Assembly (NCBI RefSeq): GCF_004122095.1 | Contig: NZ_SAWZ01000004.1 | Coordinates: 124,001-188,000, forward strand | Length of the DNA stretch: 64,000 nucleotides | Reading direction: 5' to 3' | From: Pseudoxanthomonas composti | GTDB lineage: Bacteria > Pseudomonadota > Gammaproteobacteria > Xanthomonadales > Xanthomonadaceae | Shown: piece after piece, positions 34,037 to 43,420 of the stretch | Numbering within the stretch: the first letter of the stretch is position 1 | How the letters are laid out: every line of letters starts with the position of its first letter | The notes under the pieces: generated by a model | Databases searched by the model: none | What the model saw: the letters and a program-made list of their open reading frames with translations, nothing else | Told to the model about the DNA's origin: nothing | Program-made: the position numbers and the translations under genes

Positions 34037-34680
34037 GCGCGCCCATCCTGGCCATCGCCGCGGGTGGAAAACGCCTGCATCCACTGCACCACCTGCGCCT
34101 CACCACTGCGGCTCAGGCCGGCCAGCAACTGGGCGAAATCGTGGTCGCGCTCGTCCTGGCCGAGCTTGAAGGTGGAGCGGGTCCTGGTGATCGCCCCACG
34201 CAGGGCGGTCACGCCCTGGGCCAGGCGCGCGTAGCGCTCGCCCATCTCCTCCAGCGTCCACGCATTGGGCCGCGCGCCTTCCATACGCGTGACCAGCGCG
34301 CGCAGTTCATCCTCGATGTCCTGGGGCTCCTCGCTCAGGCTGACCTCCAGCTCGAACACCGCCGCGGCGTAGTTCCACGACGGCGCCTGGGTGCGGTCGT
34401 CCAGCCAGCTCGGCGAGACATAGGCGTGCGGGCCCATCACCAGCGCCTGCGCGATGGGATCGCGGCGCAGCCGCGCAACGTGCGGGTTGCGCCGCGCCAG
34501 GTGCCCCTGCAGGGCGACCAGGCGGCCCTGGGCATCCAGCGCCGCGCGCAGCGGCAACGGGGTGAATGCGGCATCCTCGCCACCGGCCGACACCAGCCAG
34601 GCCATGGGCTGGGCGTCCAGCAGCTTCAGCACGTCGTCCTGCGAACGGGCGGCGTACAGCGCATCGCGGGCGTGTCCCAT
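34033..34680 (-). CDS. FMN-binding PaiB/HugZ-like protein
   Basis: The 215-residue protein matches the PaiB type (FMN-binding split barrel). It starts [20 protein letters not shown], then AWLVSAGGEDAAFTPLPLRA, GHLARRNPHVARL, AYVSPSWLDDRTQAPSWNYA and LGQDERDHDFAQLLAGL. In Bacillus PaiB is described as a negative regulator of degradative enzymes; other members are flavin or haem binding. In an operon with an amidase and peptidases a regulatory or detoxifying role is possible but unproven. It shares one base with the amidase stop. Confidence 0.88.
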   Translation of the reverse strand: MGHARDALYAARSQDDVLKLLDAQPMAWLVSAGGEDAAFTPLPLRAALDAQGRLVALQGHLARRNPHVARLRRDPIAQALVMGPHAYVSPSWLDDRTQAPSWNYAAAVFELEVSLSEEPQDIEDELRALVTRMEGARPNAWTLEEMGERYARLAQGVTALRGAITRTRSTFKLGQDERDHDFAQLLAGLSRSGEAQVVQWMQAFSTRGDGQDGRA

Positions 34681-36143
34681 CAGCGTGTCTCCAGGGTGGC
34701 GACCGAATGCATCGGCCAGCGGTCGTGCCAGGGCGCGGCCGCCTCGAGTTGGTAGGCCAGGCCCAGCAGCAGGTCTTCGTCGCCGCGGTTGGCGGCGAAC
34801 TGCACGCCCAGCGGCAGGCCATCGTCGTCGTGGGCCAGCGGCAGCGAGATCGCGGCGGTGCCGGCCAGGTTCTGCAAGGGCGTGTAGGAGCACCACTCGA
34901 AGAAGGCGGCCAGCAGCTCCTCCACCGGGCGCTCCGGCGAAAGCTCGCCCAGCACGGGCGGCGCGCGATGCAGGGTGGGCGTGAGCAGCACGTCGTAGCG
35001 CTGGTGGAAGGCATCGAAGGCCGGCGGCAGCGCGGCCAGCTGGGCATAGGCGTGCTCCAGCTGCGCGATGCCGCAATGCTGGCGGTTCCACTGCGCCAGG
35101 TCGCGTGTCCACGGTTCCAGCGCGCCCTGCGTGGCCTCCACGCCCAGCGCGGCGACCGTCAGATCCACGCAATCGGCCGCGGTATGCGACCACAGCGTGG
35201 TCATCGCGCGCAGCACCTGCGCACCGTCGACCGGCCAGGGCGCCAGTTCCACGTGATGGCCCAGCTGCTCGCACAGGCGCGCGGCCTGCGCGGTGGCGTC
35301 CTGCAAGGCGGCCGGTGCGGCCTGGCCGTGCAGGTTGCCTTCCACCAGCGCGATGCGCAGCCGTCGGTCCGGGGCCTGGCGCACCATCGGCCGGCCCTGC
35401 GGTGAGGTCGCGGCAAAGGCCCAGGCGCTATCGCGCACGCTGCGCGACATCAGGCTGTCGCTGACGATCAGGTCCTCGATGGGGTGACGCTCGCGCACCC
35501 GCACCACGCCGCCACGCCCGGGCTTGAGCCCGACCACGCCGCAGCAGGAAGCGGGAATGCGGATCGAGCCCGCCCCGTCGCTGCCATGGGCCAGCGGCAC
35601 CAGCCCCGCGGCCAGCGCGGCGCCGGCACCGCCGCTGGAGCCGCCCGGCGAGCGGTCCAGGTTCCAGGGGTTACGCGTGACCGGTCCCAGCAGCGGCTCG
35701 GTGGACGGCAGCAGGCCGAACTCGGGCATGGCCGTCTTGCCCAGCGGCACCAGCGCCTGCGCCTCCAGCCGTTGCGCGAAGGCATGGGCATGGGTGGCCA
35801 GCACGTTGTTGCGGCTACGCGAGCCACCGCGCGTGGGCATGCCTGGCCAGGCCAGCGAATCCTTCAGCAGCAGCGGCACGCCGGCCATCGCCGGGCGCTC
35901 GGCGCCCATGGCATCGACCTGCGCCGCACGTGCGCGCCCCAGGTCGAAGGCCTGGTGGCTCAGTGCGCCCAGCGCCGGGTCCAGCGCCTGGATACGGACG
36001 ATGGCCGCCTCGGTCAGCTCGGCCGCCGAGAGTTCACCGCGCGCGATCAGCGCGGCCTGGTCGTGGGCATCCAGGCGCCCCAGCGCCAGGGCATCGGCCA
36101 CGCGCGGGGCCGGCGTTGCAGCGCGCGTTGAAGACAGACTCAT
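34680..36143 (-). CDS. Amidase signature family enzyme
   Basis: The 487-residue protein carries the amidase triad: Lys in [12 protein letters not shown], Ser in [17 protein letters not shown], and the nucleophile Ser in [16 protein letters not shown]. It has no signal peptide, so it acts in the cytosol, hydrolysing a carboxamide (aryl-, acyl- or peptide amide). It is coupled to the permease upstream (four-base overlap) and to the PaiB-like gene downstream. The family is broad and the exact amide cannot be predicted; GatA is excluded because gatB and gatC are absent and the active-site context is that of catabolic members. Confidence 0.9.
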   Translation of the reverse strand: MSLSSTRAATPAPRVADALALGRLDAHDQAALIARGELSAAELTEAAIVRIQALDPALGALSHQAFDLGRARAAQVDAMGAERPAMAGVPLLLKDSLAWPGMPTRGGSRSRNNVLATHAHAFAQRLEAQALVPLGKTAMPEFGLLPSTEPLLGPVTRNPWNLDRSPGGSSGGAGAALAAGLVPLAHGSDGAGSIRIPASCCGVVGLKPGRGGVVRVRERHPIEDLIVSDSLMSRSVRDSAWAFAATSPQGRPMVRQAPDRRLRIALVEGNLHGQAAPAALQDATAQAARLCEQLGHHVELAPWPVDGAQVLRAMTTLWSHTAADCVDLTVAALGVEATQGALEPWTRDLAQWNRQHCGIAQLEHAYAQLAALPPAFDAFHQRYDVLLTPTLHRAPPVLGELSPERPVEELLAAFFEWCSYTPLQNLAGTAAISLPLAHDDDGLPLGVQFAANRGDEDLLLGLAYQLEAAAPWHDRWPMHSVATLETR

Positions 36144-37690
36144 CGATCGGTTCCATCACCTGCTGATGCCTGCCGGCGCGAACGCCGCAGGCCATATCCG
36201 AAATACAGCGCGGCACCGGCCACGCAATACACCACCAGGATCAGCGCCGGCAGCGCATCGCCGCGCACGACCTGCAAGGCCATGTCGGTCAGCACCGGCG
36301 CCATCATCCCCAGACACATCACGATGCCCAGCACCGGCACCACGCCGATCCACACCCGCCCGACCCACACCCCGCCCAGCGGCACGCGGAAGGCGCCGGC
36401 CATGTCCGGGCGGAACGAGCGCAGCCACATCACCGCGATGCACACCACGATGAAGGCCGAGGCGATGCCCAGGCAGGCCAGGTCGCCGAGGATGTTGATC
36501 GGCAGCAGCGCCGCGCAGGTCGCCGCGATCCCGCCCAGCACCAGGTTGCCCCGCCACGGCGTGGCAAAGCGCGGATGCAGGCGCTGGAACAGACTGGGCA
36601 GCAGCCCATCGCGCGAGATCGCCAGGGCGATGCGCGAATGGCCATAGGCGTTGGCCAGCAGCACCGAGCCCAGCCCGGTGAGCGCGCCCAGCTTGATCAC
36701 CCCGGCAAAGCCCGGCCAGCCGATGCGGTCCACCGCCAGCGCGATCGGGTCGGGCACGCCCAGCTCGCGGAACGGCACCAGCCCGGTGAGCACCGCGCCG
36801 GCGGCCATGTACAGCACCGTGCACACCACCAGCGCGCCGAGAATGCCGAAGGGCACGTCGCGCCGCGGGTTGCGCGCCTCGGCCGCGGCGGTCGACACGG
36901 TCTCAAAGCCCAGATAGGCGAAGAACAGCATCGCCGCCGCACGCAGCACGCCCGGCCAGCCATAGGCGAAGCCGCCTTCGTTGGGCGGCAGGAACGGCAC
37001 CCAGTGCTGGGCCTGCACGAACTGCGCGCCCACCGCGATGAACACCACCAGCACCCCGACCTTGATCAGCACCAGCACGGTGTTGGCCATGGCCGAACGG
37101 CTGACCCCGAACATCATCGTCAGCGCCGCGGCCAGAGCCGACAGCGCCGCGACCACGTTGACGCTGCCGGTGAAGCGCAGCGCGGTGTGTCCGCCTTCCT
37201 GGCTGGCGGCGATCAGCGGCGTGGACAGCAGCGCCGGCACAGCGATGCCCAGATCGCCGATGAAGCTGACCAGGTACCCGGCAAAGCCCACCGACACCGC
37301 CGCGGCGGCCAGCGTGTATTCCAGCATCACCAGCCAGGCCAGCGCCCAGGCCGCGCCCTCGCCCAGGGTGACGTAGCAATAGCTGTAGGCCGCCCCCGGG
37401 AGCGGGATGGCCGAGGACAGCTCGGCATAGCACAGGCCGGTGAAGCCGCAGGCCAGCGCGGCGATGACGAAGGACAGCATCACCGCAGGGCCCGCGAACT
37501 CGGCCGCCGCCGTGCCGGTCATCACGTAGATGCCGGCGCCCAGGATGTTGGCCACCCCCAGCACCAGCAGGCTCCAGCCGCCCAGGCGCCGCCGCAGGCC
37601 CACCGCCTCGGTCTCGGCCACGGCCTGGTCGATCGGCTTGCGGTAGGCCGCCTGCCGGGCGCGGCTCAGCGGGGCTGGGTCAGGGCGCAT
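36140..37690 (-). CDS. APC-superfamily amino acid/amine permease
   Basis: The 516-residue inner-membrane protein has about 12 helices. The first carries [26 protein letters not shown], the APC substrate-binding unwound segment, and [22 protein letters not shown] follows. It could bring an amino acid, amine or small amide across the inner membrane after TonB-dependent entry. It starts 98 bp after the TonB-receptor stop and overlaps the amidase start. It differs clearly from the permease at 24792, so it is not a recent duplicate. Confidence 0.92.
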   Translation of the reverse strand: MRPDPAPLSRARQAAYRKPIDQAVAETEAVGLRRRLGGWSLLVLGVANILGAGIYVMTGTAAAEFAGPAVMLSFVIAALACGFTGLCYAELSSAIPLPGAAYSYCYVTLGEGAAWALAWLVMLEYTLAAAAVSVGFAGYLVSFIGDLGIAVPALLSTPLIAASQEGGHTALRFTGSVNVVAALSALAAALTMMFGVSRSAMANTVLVLIKVGVLVVFIAVGAQFVQAQHWVPFLPPNEGGFAYGWPGVLRAAAMLFFAYLGFETVSTAAAEARNPRRDVPFGILGALVVCTVLYMAAGAVLTGLVPFRELGVPDPIALAVDRIGWPGFAGVIKLGALTGLGSVLLANAYGHSRIALAISRDGLLPSLFQRLHPRFATPWRGNLVLGGIAATCAALLPINILGDLACLGIASAFIVVCIAVMWLRSFRPDMAGAFRVPLGGVWVGRVWIGVVPVLGIVMCLGMMAPVLTDMALQVVRGDALPALILVVYCVAGAALYFGYGLRRSRRQASAGDGTDR

Positions 37691-37788
37691 GGGCGTGGTT
37701 CCTCATGGTCGGCAGGCGCATCGATCGCGCGCGCCGGCAGCACCGGCGTGGAGATCGCTGCCGTGGGCGACGGTTCAAGCCAACGGCC

Positions 37789-40023
37789 TCAATAGCGCCA
37801 ATGCACGGTCACGCCCACCGTGCGCGGGCGCACGATGCCCTCGCCGATGCCGTTGGTTTCCGGCACCGTGCGCGTCACCCCACGCTTGTCGGTGAGGTTG
37901 CTGCCGAACACGGTCACATCGGTCCTGCCGAAGCTCATGCGATAGCGCAGGTCGAACAGGTTGTAGTTGCCCTGCGTGTTGGGGGCGATGCCCGGCACGG
38001 CCGAGTTGAGGTCGCTGATGCCGCTGGACAGGAACTGGTGGGACAGCATCACCGTCGGCGCGAAGTTGCCGTCGAACTGGTAGCTGAGCGTGTTGTTGAT
38101 CGACCACTCCGCCGAACCCGGCAGCTGCGACCCCTTGGGCGCGGTGCCGTAGTAGAGGATGAACAGGTCTTCGTCCAACTTGGCCTGCTGCCAGGTCGCC
38201 GTGCCGGTCCAGTTGAAGCCGGCGAACGGGCGCCACTGCGCGGACAGTTCCACGCCGCGGCTGTAGGCCTTGCCGCCGTTGCTGGCGTAGTTGTAGAAGT
38301 CCGGCGTCTGCAGGCGCAGCTGGATGTCCTTCCAGTCCACGTAGAACAGCGTGGCATCCAGCAGGAAGCTGCCGCCAGCCCAGCTGGTGCGCGTGCCCAG
38401 CTCGTAGTTGACCAGCTCATCGCTGCGCGAGCCGGCCGGCACCGGATAGGCGCTCAGCCCTGCCGTATTCGGCGTGCCGAAGCGGAAGCCCTCCGAGGCC
38501 AGCGCGTAGAACATCACCTGCTCGTTCGGCGTGTAGCTCAGCGAGAGCTTGGGGTTGAAGCCGCTCTCCTCGTTGCTGGACGGGGTGACGATGGGATCGC
38601 CTGGATAGGTCGAGAAGCCTTCCTGCACCGAGGTGGTGCGGATGCGCGTGCGGAACAGGCGCCCACCGGCGGTCAGCTTCCACTGCGGGTTGAACCACAC
38701 CGAGGCCTCGCCGAACAGCGCGGCCTCCGAGCCATGGGTGCGACTGGTGAAGGCATTGAAGATCTGCCCGTCCGGGGCAATCACCGCGCCGGCGCCGGGT
38801 CCGTACAGCGAGGAGTTGTCGAAGGCCGCCGCCGCGCCTTGCGCCCCGATGGCCTCGTACAGGTCCTTCTCGGTGTCGAAGAACATGCCGCCCAGCAGCC
38901 ACTCGAAGCGGCCGTTGGACGGATTGGACAGGCGCAGCTCGATGCTGCGGCCTTCGCTCTCACCGCCCGAGTCGATGTACAGCGGATTGGTCAGGTCCAG
39001 GTCCAGGTCGGCGTTGTAGGCGCTGCGGATCGGGGTGTAGTCGAAGCGCCAGTCCTGCTGCTTCTTCTGGTAGGCCAGCAGCGCGGTGAAGTCGGCAAAG
39101 CCCAGGTTCTGGTCCAGACGCAGGCTGTGCACGTCGACCTTGGTGTTGGTGAACTCGGGGATGGCGGTGTTGCGCTGCAGGTCGCCCAGGCCGCGGATCT
39201 GGTAGGCGTTGTCGTCCGAGTCGGTGTTCTGCAGCAGGCTCAGCCAGGTCAGCGTGGTGTCCTGGCTGGGCGTGAGCACCACCGAGAAGCGCCCGCCGGC
39301 CAGCTGGGTGGTGTTGGCCCCGTCCTTGCCGGTGCCAAGGTTGTCGATGTAGCCGGGGTCGTCGCGATACTGGGCCACCGCGCGGAAGGCCAGCAGGTCC
39401 TGCTTGACCGGCACGTTGACCATGGCCTTGGCGCCGAAGCCGACATCGGCGTTCCTGGTCTGGCTGACAGTGGCCTCGGCCGCGGCATCGAAGGCGCCGG
39501 CGTCGGCGACATTGGCGATGTAGTTGACCGCACCGCCCATCGAGGCCGAGCCGAACAGCGTGCCCTGCGGCCCGCGCAGCACTTCCACCCGGTTGAGGTC
39601 GAAGGCGTCCACGTCCGGTACCACGATGGTCCAGCCCGGCTCGGTCAGCGGCACGTCGTTGAGGAAATAGCCGGTGGTGGTCTGGCCCTGCACGTTGCCC
39701 GCGCTGGTGGCGATGCCGCGGATGACCACGTGGGAGACGCCCGGCTGGTAGCTGTTGAACACCACGCCCGGCGTGCGCTGGATGTAGTCGGCCAGGCCCT
39801 GGGCGCCCAGATCCTCCAGCTGCTGCCCGGTCACGGCCGAAACACTGCCGGCGACCTCGCGGATGGACTCATCGCGCTTGCTGGCGGTCACGGTGATGGT
39901 GTCCAGCTCGGTGGCGTTGCGCTGGCTGCTGTCCTGAGCGCCGGCGGTGGCGCTGGCCAGGGCACAACACAGGCAACCGAAACGGATGGCGCGGGTCAGG
40001 CGGGATGTGGCGAACGGCTGCAT
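37789..40023 (-). CDS. TonB-dependent outer-membrane receptor (first gene of the amidase/peptidase operon)
   Basis: The 744-residue precursor has a signal peptide (MQPFATSRLTRAIRF, then CCALASATAGAQ), a TonB box (DTITVTASKRDES) and a plug with VTGQQLEDLGAQGLADYIQR and VEVLRGPQGTLFGSASMGG. A barrel follows, ending VGVTVHWRY. The plug is of the type common in Sphingomonad and Xanthomonad importers of varied small substrates. The first ATG of the frame is at 40131, but the signal peptide and an AAGGGG site place the start at 40023. It heads the operon with the permease, amidase and peptidase genes, and is divergent from the Lrp-type regulator. Confidence 0.92.
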   Translation of the reverse strand: MQPFATSRLTRAIRFGCLCCALASATAGAQDSSQRNATELDTITVTASKRDESIREVAGSVSAVTGQQLEDLGAQGLADYIQRTPGVVFNSYQPGVSHVVIRGIATSAGNVQGQTTTGYFLNDVPLTEPGWTIVVPDVDAFDLNRVEVLRGPQGTLFGSASMGGAVNYIANVADAGAFDAAAEATVSQTRNADVGFGAKAMVNVPVKQDLLAFRAVAQYRDDPGYIDNLGTGKDGANTTQLAGGRFSVVLTPSQDTTLTWLSLLQNTDSDDNAYQIRGLGDLQRNTAIPEFTNTKVDVHSLRLDQNLGFADFTALLAYQKKQQDWRFDYTPIRSAYNADLDLDLTNPLYIDSGGESEGRSIELRLSNPSNGRFEWLLGGMFFDTEKDLYEAIGAQGAAAAFDNSSLYGPGAGAVIAPDGQIFNAFTSRTHGSEAALFGEASVWFNPQWKLTAGGRLFRTRIRTTSVQEGFSTYPGDPIVTPSSNEESGFNPKLSLSYTPNEQVMFYALASEGFRFGTPNTAGLSAYPVPAGSRSDELVNYELGTRTSWAGGSFLLDATLFYVDWKDIQLRLQTPDFYNYASNGGKAYSRGVELSAQWRPFAGFNWTGTATWQQAKLDEDLFILYYGTAPKGSQLPGSAEWSINNTLSYQFDGNFAPTVMLSHQFLSSGISDLNSAVPGIAPNTQGNYNLFDLRYRMSFGRTDVTVFGSNLTDKRGVTRTVPETNGIGEGIVRPRTVGVTVHWRY

Positions 40024-40270
40024 CGGAAGAATCCCCTTGCGACGAAGTGACGGTGGGCAACACGGCGTGGGTCGCCTGCGTTGCCAGGACGCATGGCCGC
40101 GCAGGGGACCTGTGGCAGGAGCGCAGCGCATGCCTTCCCTCCTGGCCGTCCCTGACCGGCGCGCGTGCCGCCTGCCCGGTGAGTAATAGGTGACAGGCGC
40201 TAGCGGCGTCCAGCAGAATCAGCGGCAGGCCCCTGCTCGCCAAGTTGCTGTATCGCAAGGGTTTCCCGCA

Positions 40271-40311
40271 CGGATGTCCGCAGGTGGTGCTGTCTGGCCG
40301 GCGAACATCCG
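40271..40311. promoter_or_regulatory. Candidate Lrp/AsnC operator
   Basis: CGGATGTCCGC (40271-40281) and GCGAACATCCG (40301-40311) are inverted arms matching at 10 of 11 positions around 19 bp, within the 337-bp gap between the TonB receptor and the regulator gene. A second inverted pair, CAGCGGCAG (about 40221) and CTGCCGCTG (about 40318), flanks it. Binding is inferred from position and symmetry. Confidence 0.5.
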
Positions 40312-40360
40312 CAGAATCTGCCGCTGGCACCCCACAATTCCGTCGAACCTGCACACCCCG

Positions 40361-40858
40361 ATGAACCCCAAAGCCCCGGACCGTATCGATCTGAAGATCC
40401 TGGACGTGCTGCAGCAGGATGCGCGGATCAGCAACCAGGCCCTGGCCGACCGCGTGGCGCTTTCGCCCAGCGCCTGCCTGGCGCGCGTGCGCTCGCTGGA
40501 GACCCGCGGCCTGATCCGCAGCTACCGCGCGCACGTGGCGGTGGATCGCATCCGATCGGCCACCATCGTGCTGGCCCAGGTGAGCTTCAAGCAGCACGCA
40601 CTGGAGGAGTTCACCGATTTCGACCGGCGCATCCTGGCCATGCCGGAAGTGGTCGAAGCCAGCCGCATCTCCGGCGCCTCGGACTACCTGCTGCGCGTGA
40701 TCGTGCGCGACGTGCACCACTGGAAGGACATCGCCCGCGGCCTGCTGGGCGGCGGCTACGGCGTGGAGAAGATCGTCTCGCAGTTCCTGATGGACGAGGT
40801 CAAGCCGTTCTCGGGCTATCCGCTGTCGGTGGAGGAAGGGCGGCGGGGGAAGGGTTGA
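40361..40858 (+). CDS. Lrp/AsnC-family transcriptional regulator
   Basis: The 165-residue protein has the AsnC-type helix-turn-helix (DLKILDVLQQDARISNQALA, then VALSPSACLARVRSLETRGLI). A RAM ligand-binding domain follows, with MPEVVEASRISGASDYLLRV. Lrp-type regulators sense amino acids. The gene is divergent from the TonB-receptor operon at 37789-40023, whose products would yield amino acids or amines, so control of that operon is a reasonable inference. ATG 40361 gives the normal family length. Confidence 0.93.
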   Translation: MNPKAPDRIDLKILDVLQQDARISNQALADRVALSPSACLARVRSLETRGLIRSYRAHVAVDRIRSATIVLAQVSFKQHALEEFTDFDRRILAMPEVVEASRISGASDYLLRVIVRDVHHWKDIARGLLGGGYGVEKIVSQFLMDEVKPFSGYPLSVEEGRRGKG

Positions 40859-40894
40859 GCCGAGTTGGCGAGCGCGGGCTCGCTTGACGCTGGG

Positions 40895-40980
40895 GAGAAA
40901 CGAGTGGAGAGAAACGAGGAACGAGTGAGAGCGGACGCTGCGGCTTTCACTCGTTCCTCGTTTCTCGTTTCTCGTTCCTA
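40895..40980. repeat. ACGAGTG-type inverted repeat
   Basis: Perfect 20-bp arms (40909-40928 and 40947-40966) read GAGAAACGAGGAACGAGTGA and its complement, with further ACGAG and CTCGTT copies outside. It lies just after the Lrp gene and could act as its terminator. Confidence 0.85.
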
Positions 40981-41150
40981 GCCTTCCCGCAACCCTGCAT
41001 TCCGCCCATCGTCATGCGCCTGCCGCCGATCGCTGCGATACTGCACCCCTCCTCGTTCACCGCCCGCGCGCCAGAGTCGCTCTGATCGCGCGTGCTCCTG
41101 TTGGGAGTGTCCTCGCCACCGCGGGGACGGGCCGCCACCGCAGATCCCCC

Positions 41151-42353
41151 ATGTCCCCGCACGCCTCCACCCTGACCGAGCTGACCGCCGGCCAGCGCAA
41201 CATCATCATTCTCGCCCTGGCCCTGGGCGGGTTCTCCATCGGTGTCAGCGAGTTTTCCAGCATGGGCCTGCTGCTGGAAATCAGCCGTGGCCTGCGCATC
41301 ACCGAAACCCAGGTCGGCCACCTGATCAGCACCTACGCGCTGGGCGTGGTGGTCGGCGCGCCGGTGCTGGCCTTCGTCGGCGCGCGCCTGAAGCGCAAGA
41401 CCCTGCTGCTTGCGCTGGCCCTGTTCTACGCGGTGGCCAATGTCGCCAGCGCGCTGGCGCCGGGCTATCACACGATGATGGCCGCGCGCTTCCTGTCCGG
41501 CCTGCCGCATGGGGCCTACTTCGGCGTGGCCATGCTGGTGGCCGCCTCGATCAGCCCGCCCGGACAGCGCGGGGTGGCCGTGTCCAAGGTGCTGATGGGC
41601 CTGTCGGTGTCCATCCTGGTCGGCAACCCGGTGGCCACCTGGCTGGGCCAGCAGGTCAGCTGGCGCGTGGCCTTTGCCATGGTCGGACTGCTGTCCATCG
41701 CCACCGTGCTGCTGATCGCGCGCACCCTGCCGCAGGACCCGCACGAGAAGACCGTCAGCCCGCTGCAGGAGCTGGTGGCCTTCAACCGCACCCAGGTCTG
41801 GCTGGCGCTGCTGATCGGCTCGATCGGGTTCGCCGGCATGTTCTGCGTCTTTACGTATCTGGGCCCGATCGTGGTCAAGGTCACCCGCGTGTCCGAGGCG
41901 TGGATGCCGCTGATCGTGGCCGCCTTTGGCATCGGCGCGGTGCTGGGCAACATCGCCGGCGGCCGCCTGGTCGATCGCCTGCAGTTCCGCGCCACCGGCA
42001 TCGTGCTGCTGTGGTCGATCCTGGTGCTGGCGCTGTTTCCGCTGGCGGCCACCTCGCTGTGGAGCCTGCTGCTGGGCGTGATCGGCCTGGGCACCATGGG
42101 CGCGCTGGCGGTGGCCTTGCAGACCCGCCTGATGGATGTGGCCGGCGATGCGCAGACCCTGGCCGCCGCCTCCAACCACGCCGCCTTCAACACCGCCAAT
42201 GCGCTGGGCCCCTGGCTGGGCGGCCTGGCCATCGACGCCGGCTACGGCCTGACCTCCACCAGCCAGATCGGCATGCTGGCCGCGCTGGCGGGCCTGGTGT
42301 TCTGGTGCCTGGCGGTGCTGCTGGAGCGGCGCAAGCCGGCCATGGCCGGCTGA
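41151..42353 (+). CDS. MFS transporter, DHA1-type (AraJ/YdhP-like)
   Basis: The 400-residue protein has 12 hydrophobic segments and the DHA1 pattern: GVSEFSSMGLLLEISRGL in helix 1, ISTYALGVVVGAPVLAFVGARLKRKT (motif A) and SGLPHGAYFGVAML. These resemble the AraJ/YdhP/NepI drug, purine or sugar efflux group. Helix 11 has AFNTANALGPWLGGLAID, a conserved motif of this subgroup. Efflux of a small metabolite is probable; the substrate is unknown. It converges on the dehydratase gene with only six bases between them. Confidence 0.9.
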   Translation: MSPHASTLTELTAGQRNIIILALALGGFSIGVSEFSSMGLLLEISRGLRITETQVGHLISTYALGVVVGAPVLAFVGARLKRKTLLLALALFYAVANVASALAPGYHTMMAARFLSGLPHGAYFGVAMLVAASISPPGQRGVAVSKVLMGLSVSILVGNPVATWLGQQVSWRVAFAMVGLLSIATVLLIARTLPQDPHEKTVSPLQELVAFNRTQVWLALLIGSIGFAGMFCVFTYLGPIVVKVTRVSEAWMPLIVAAFGIGAVLGNIAGGRLVDRLQFRATGIVLLWSILVLALFPLAATSLWSLLLGVIGLGTMGALAVALQTRLMDVAGDAQTLAAASNHAAFNTANALGPWLGGLAIDAGYGLTSTSQIGMLAALAGLVFWCLAVLLERRKPAMAG

Positions 42354-42359
42354 GCGCCG

Positions 42360-43331
42360 CTACACCGCGTTCGTCATCAGCCGGGCCAGCACCTCCAGGT
42401 CCACGTTGCCGCCGCTGAGCACCAGGCCCACGCGTTGTCCGCGCACGTCCAGCTTGCCGGCCATCAGGGCGGCCAGGCCCAGGCAGGCGGTGGGCTCGAC
42501 GATCAACTTCATGCGCTCGGCCAGAAAGCGCATCGCCACCACCAGCTCGGCATCGGTGACCGTCAGGATGTCGCGCACGCCGCGCTGGATGATGGGGAAG
42601 GTGTGCTCGCCCAGGTGGGTGGGGATGGCGCCATCGGCGATCGAGCGCGGCTGGGCGATGGTGACGATATGGCCCACGCGCAAGGATTGCTGGCCATCGT
42701 TGCCCGCTTCCGGCTCCACGCCATAGACCTGGCCACCCGGCATGAGCGCGCCGGCCGACAGCAGCGAGCCGGCCAGCAAGCCGCCGCCGCCCAGGCCGAC
42801 CAGCAGCGTGTCCATCGCCCCGTGCTCCTGGATGAGCTCGCGCACGCAGGTGCCCTGGCCGGCGATCACCTGCGGGTGATCGTAGGGCGGGATCAGGGCA
42901 TAGCCGTGTTCGGCGGCGAGCGCGGCGCTGATCTCCTCGCGCGGCTCGGTGTAGCGGTCGTGGAAGCGGATCTGCGCGCCATAGCCACGCGTGGCGGCGA
43001 TCTTCGCGTCCGGGGCGTCGTGCGGCATCACGATGGTCGCCTGGGTGCCGAACTCACGCGCGGCCAGCGCCAGCGCCTGGGCGTGATTGCCCGAGGAGTG
43101 CGTGACCACGCCCCGGGCGCGCGCCTGCGGCGAGAGCGCGGCGATGGCGTTGCAGGCGCCGCGGAACTTGAAGGCCCCGCCCCGTTGCAGCTGCTCGGCC
43201 TTGAGGAAGACCTGCGCCCCCAGCTGCGCATCCAGCGTACGCGAGGTGAACACGGGGGTGCGGTGGGCATGCGGAGCGATGCGCTCGGCCGCGTGCAGGA
43301 CATCGTCGAAGGTGGGCAGGGACAGGGCCAT
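42360..43331 (-). CDS. PLP-dependent threonine/serine dehydratase-like enzyme (possibly serine racemase type)
   Basis: The 323-residue enzyme is a fold-type II PLP protein. The Schiff-base Lys sits in GGAFKFRGACNA, THSSGNHAQALALAAREFG binds the substrate carboxylate, and LLVGLGGGGLLAGSLL holds the phosphate. The C-terminal LVLSGGNVDL is the serine racemase/catabolic threonine dehydratase pattern. There is no regulatory ACT domain, so it is the catabolic rather than the biosynthetic form. It is divergent from a LysR regulator at 43421, the probable controller. Dehydratase and racemase activities cannot be separated by sequence. Confidence 0.92.
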   Translation of the reverse strand: MALSLPTFDDVLHAAERIAPHAHRTPVFTSRTLDAQLGAQVFLKAEQLQRGGAFKFRGACNAIAALSPQARARGVVTHSSGNHAQALALAAREFGTQATIVMPHDAPDAKIAATRGYGAQIRFHDRYTEPREEISAALAAEHGYALIPPYDHPQVIAGQGTCVRELIQEHGAMDTLLVGLGGGGLLAGSLLSAGALMPGGQVYGVEPEAGNDGQQSLRVGHIVTIAQPRSIADGAIPTHLGEHTFPIIQRGVRDILTVTDAELVVAMRFLAERMKLIVEPTACLGLAALMAGKLDVRGQRVGLVLSGGNVDLEVLARLMTNAV

Positions 43332-43391
43332 GGCGGGACTCGATCGAGGCGGGACAGGTCGCTCACGCTACGGCCGCGGGCCTAGAATGGT

Positions 43392-43408
43392 TGCAACGCC
43401 ACGTTGCA
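43392..43408. promoter_or_regulatory. LysR-type dyad in divergent promoter
   Basis: TGCAACG-CCA-CGTTGCA is a perfect 7-bp dyad with a 3-bp spacer, 12 bases before the LysR start at 43421 and directly after a TAGAAT -10-like box at 43383-43388. Its place between regulator and dehydratase suggests autoregulation and control of the target. Confidence 0.6.
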
Positions 43409-43420
43409 GGATCTGCAAGC

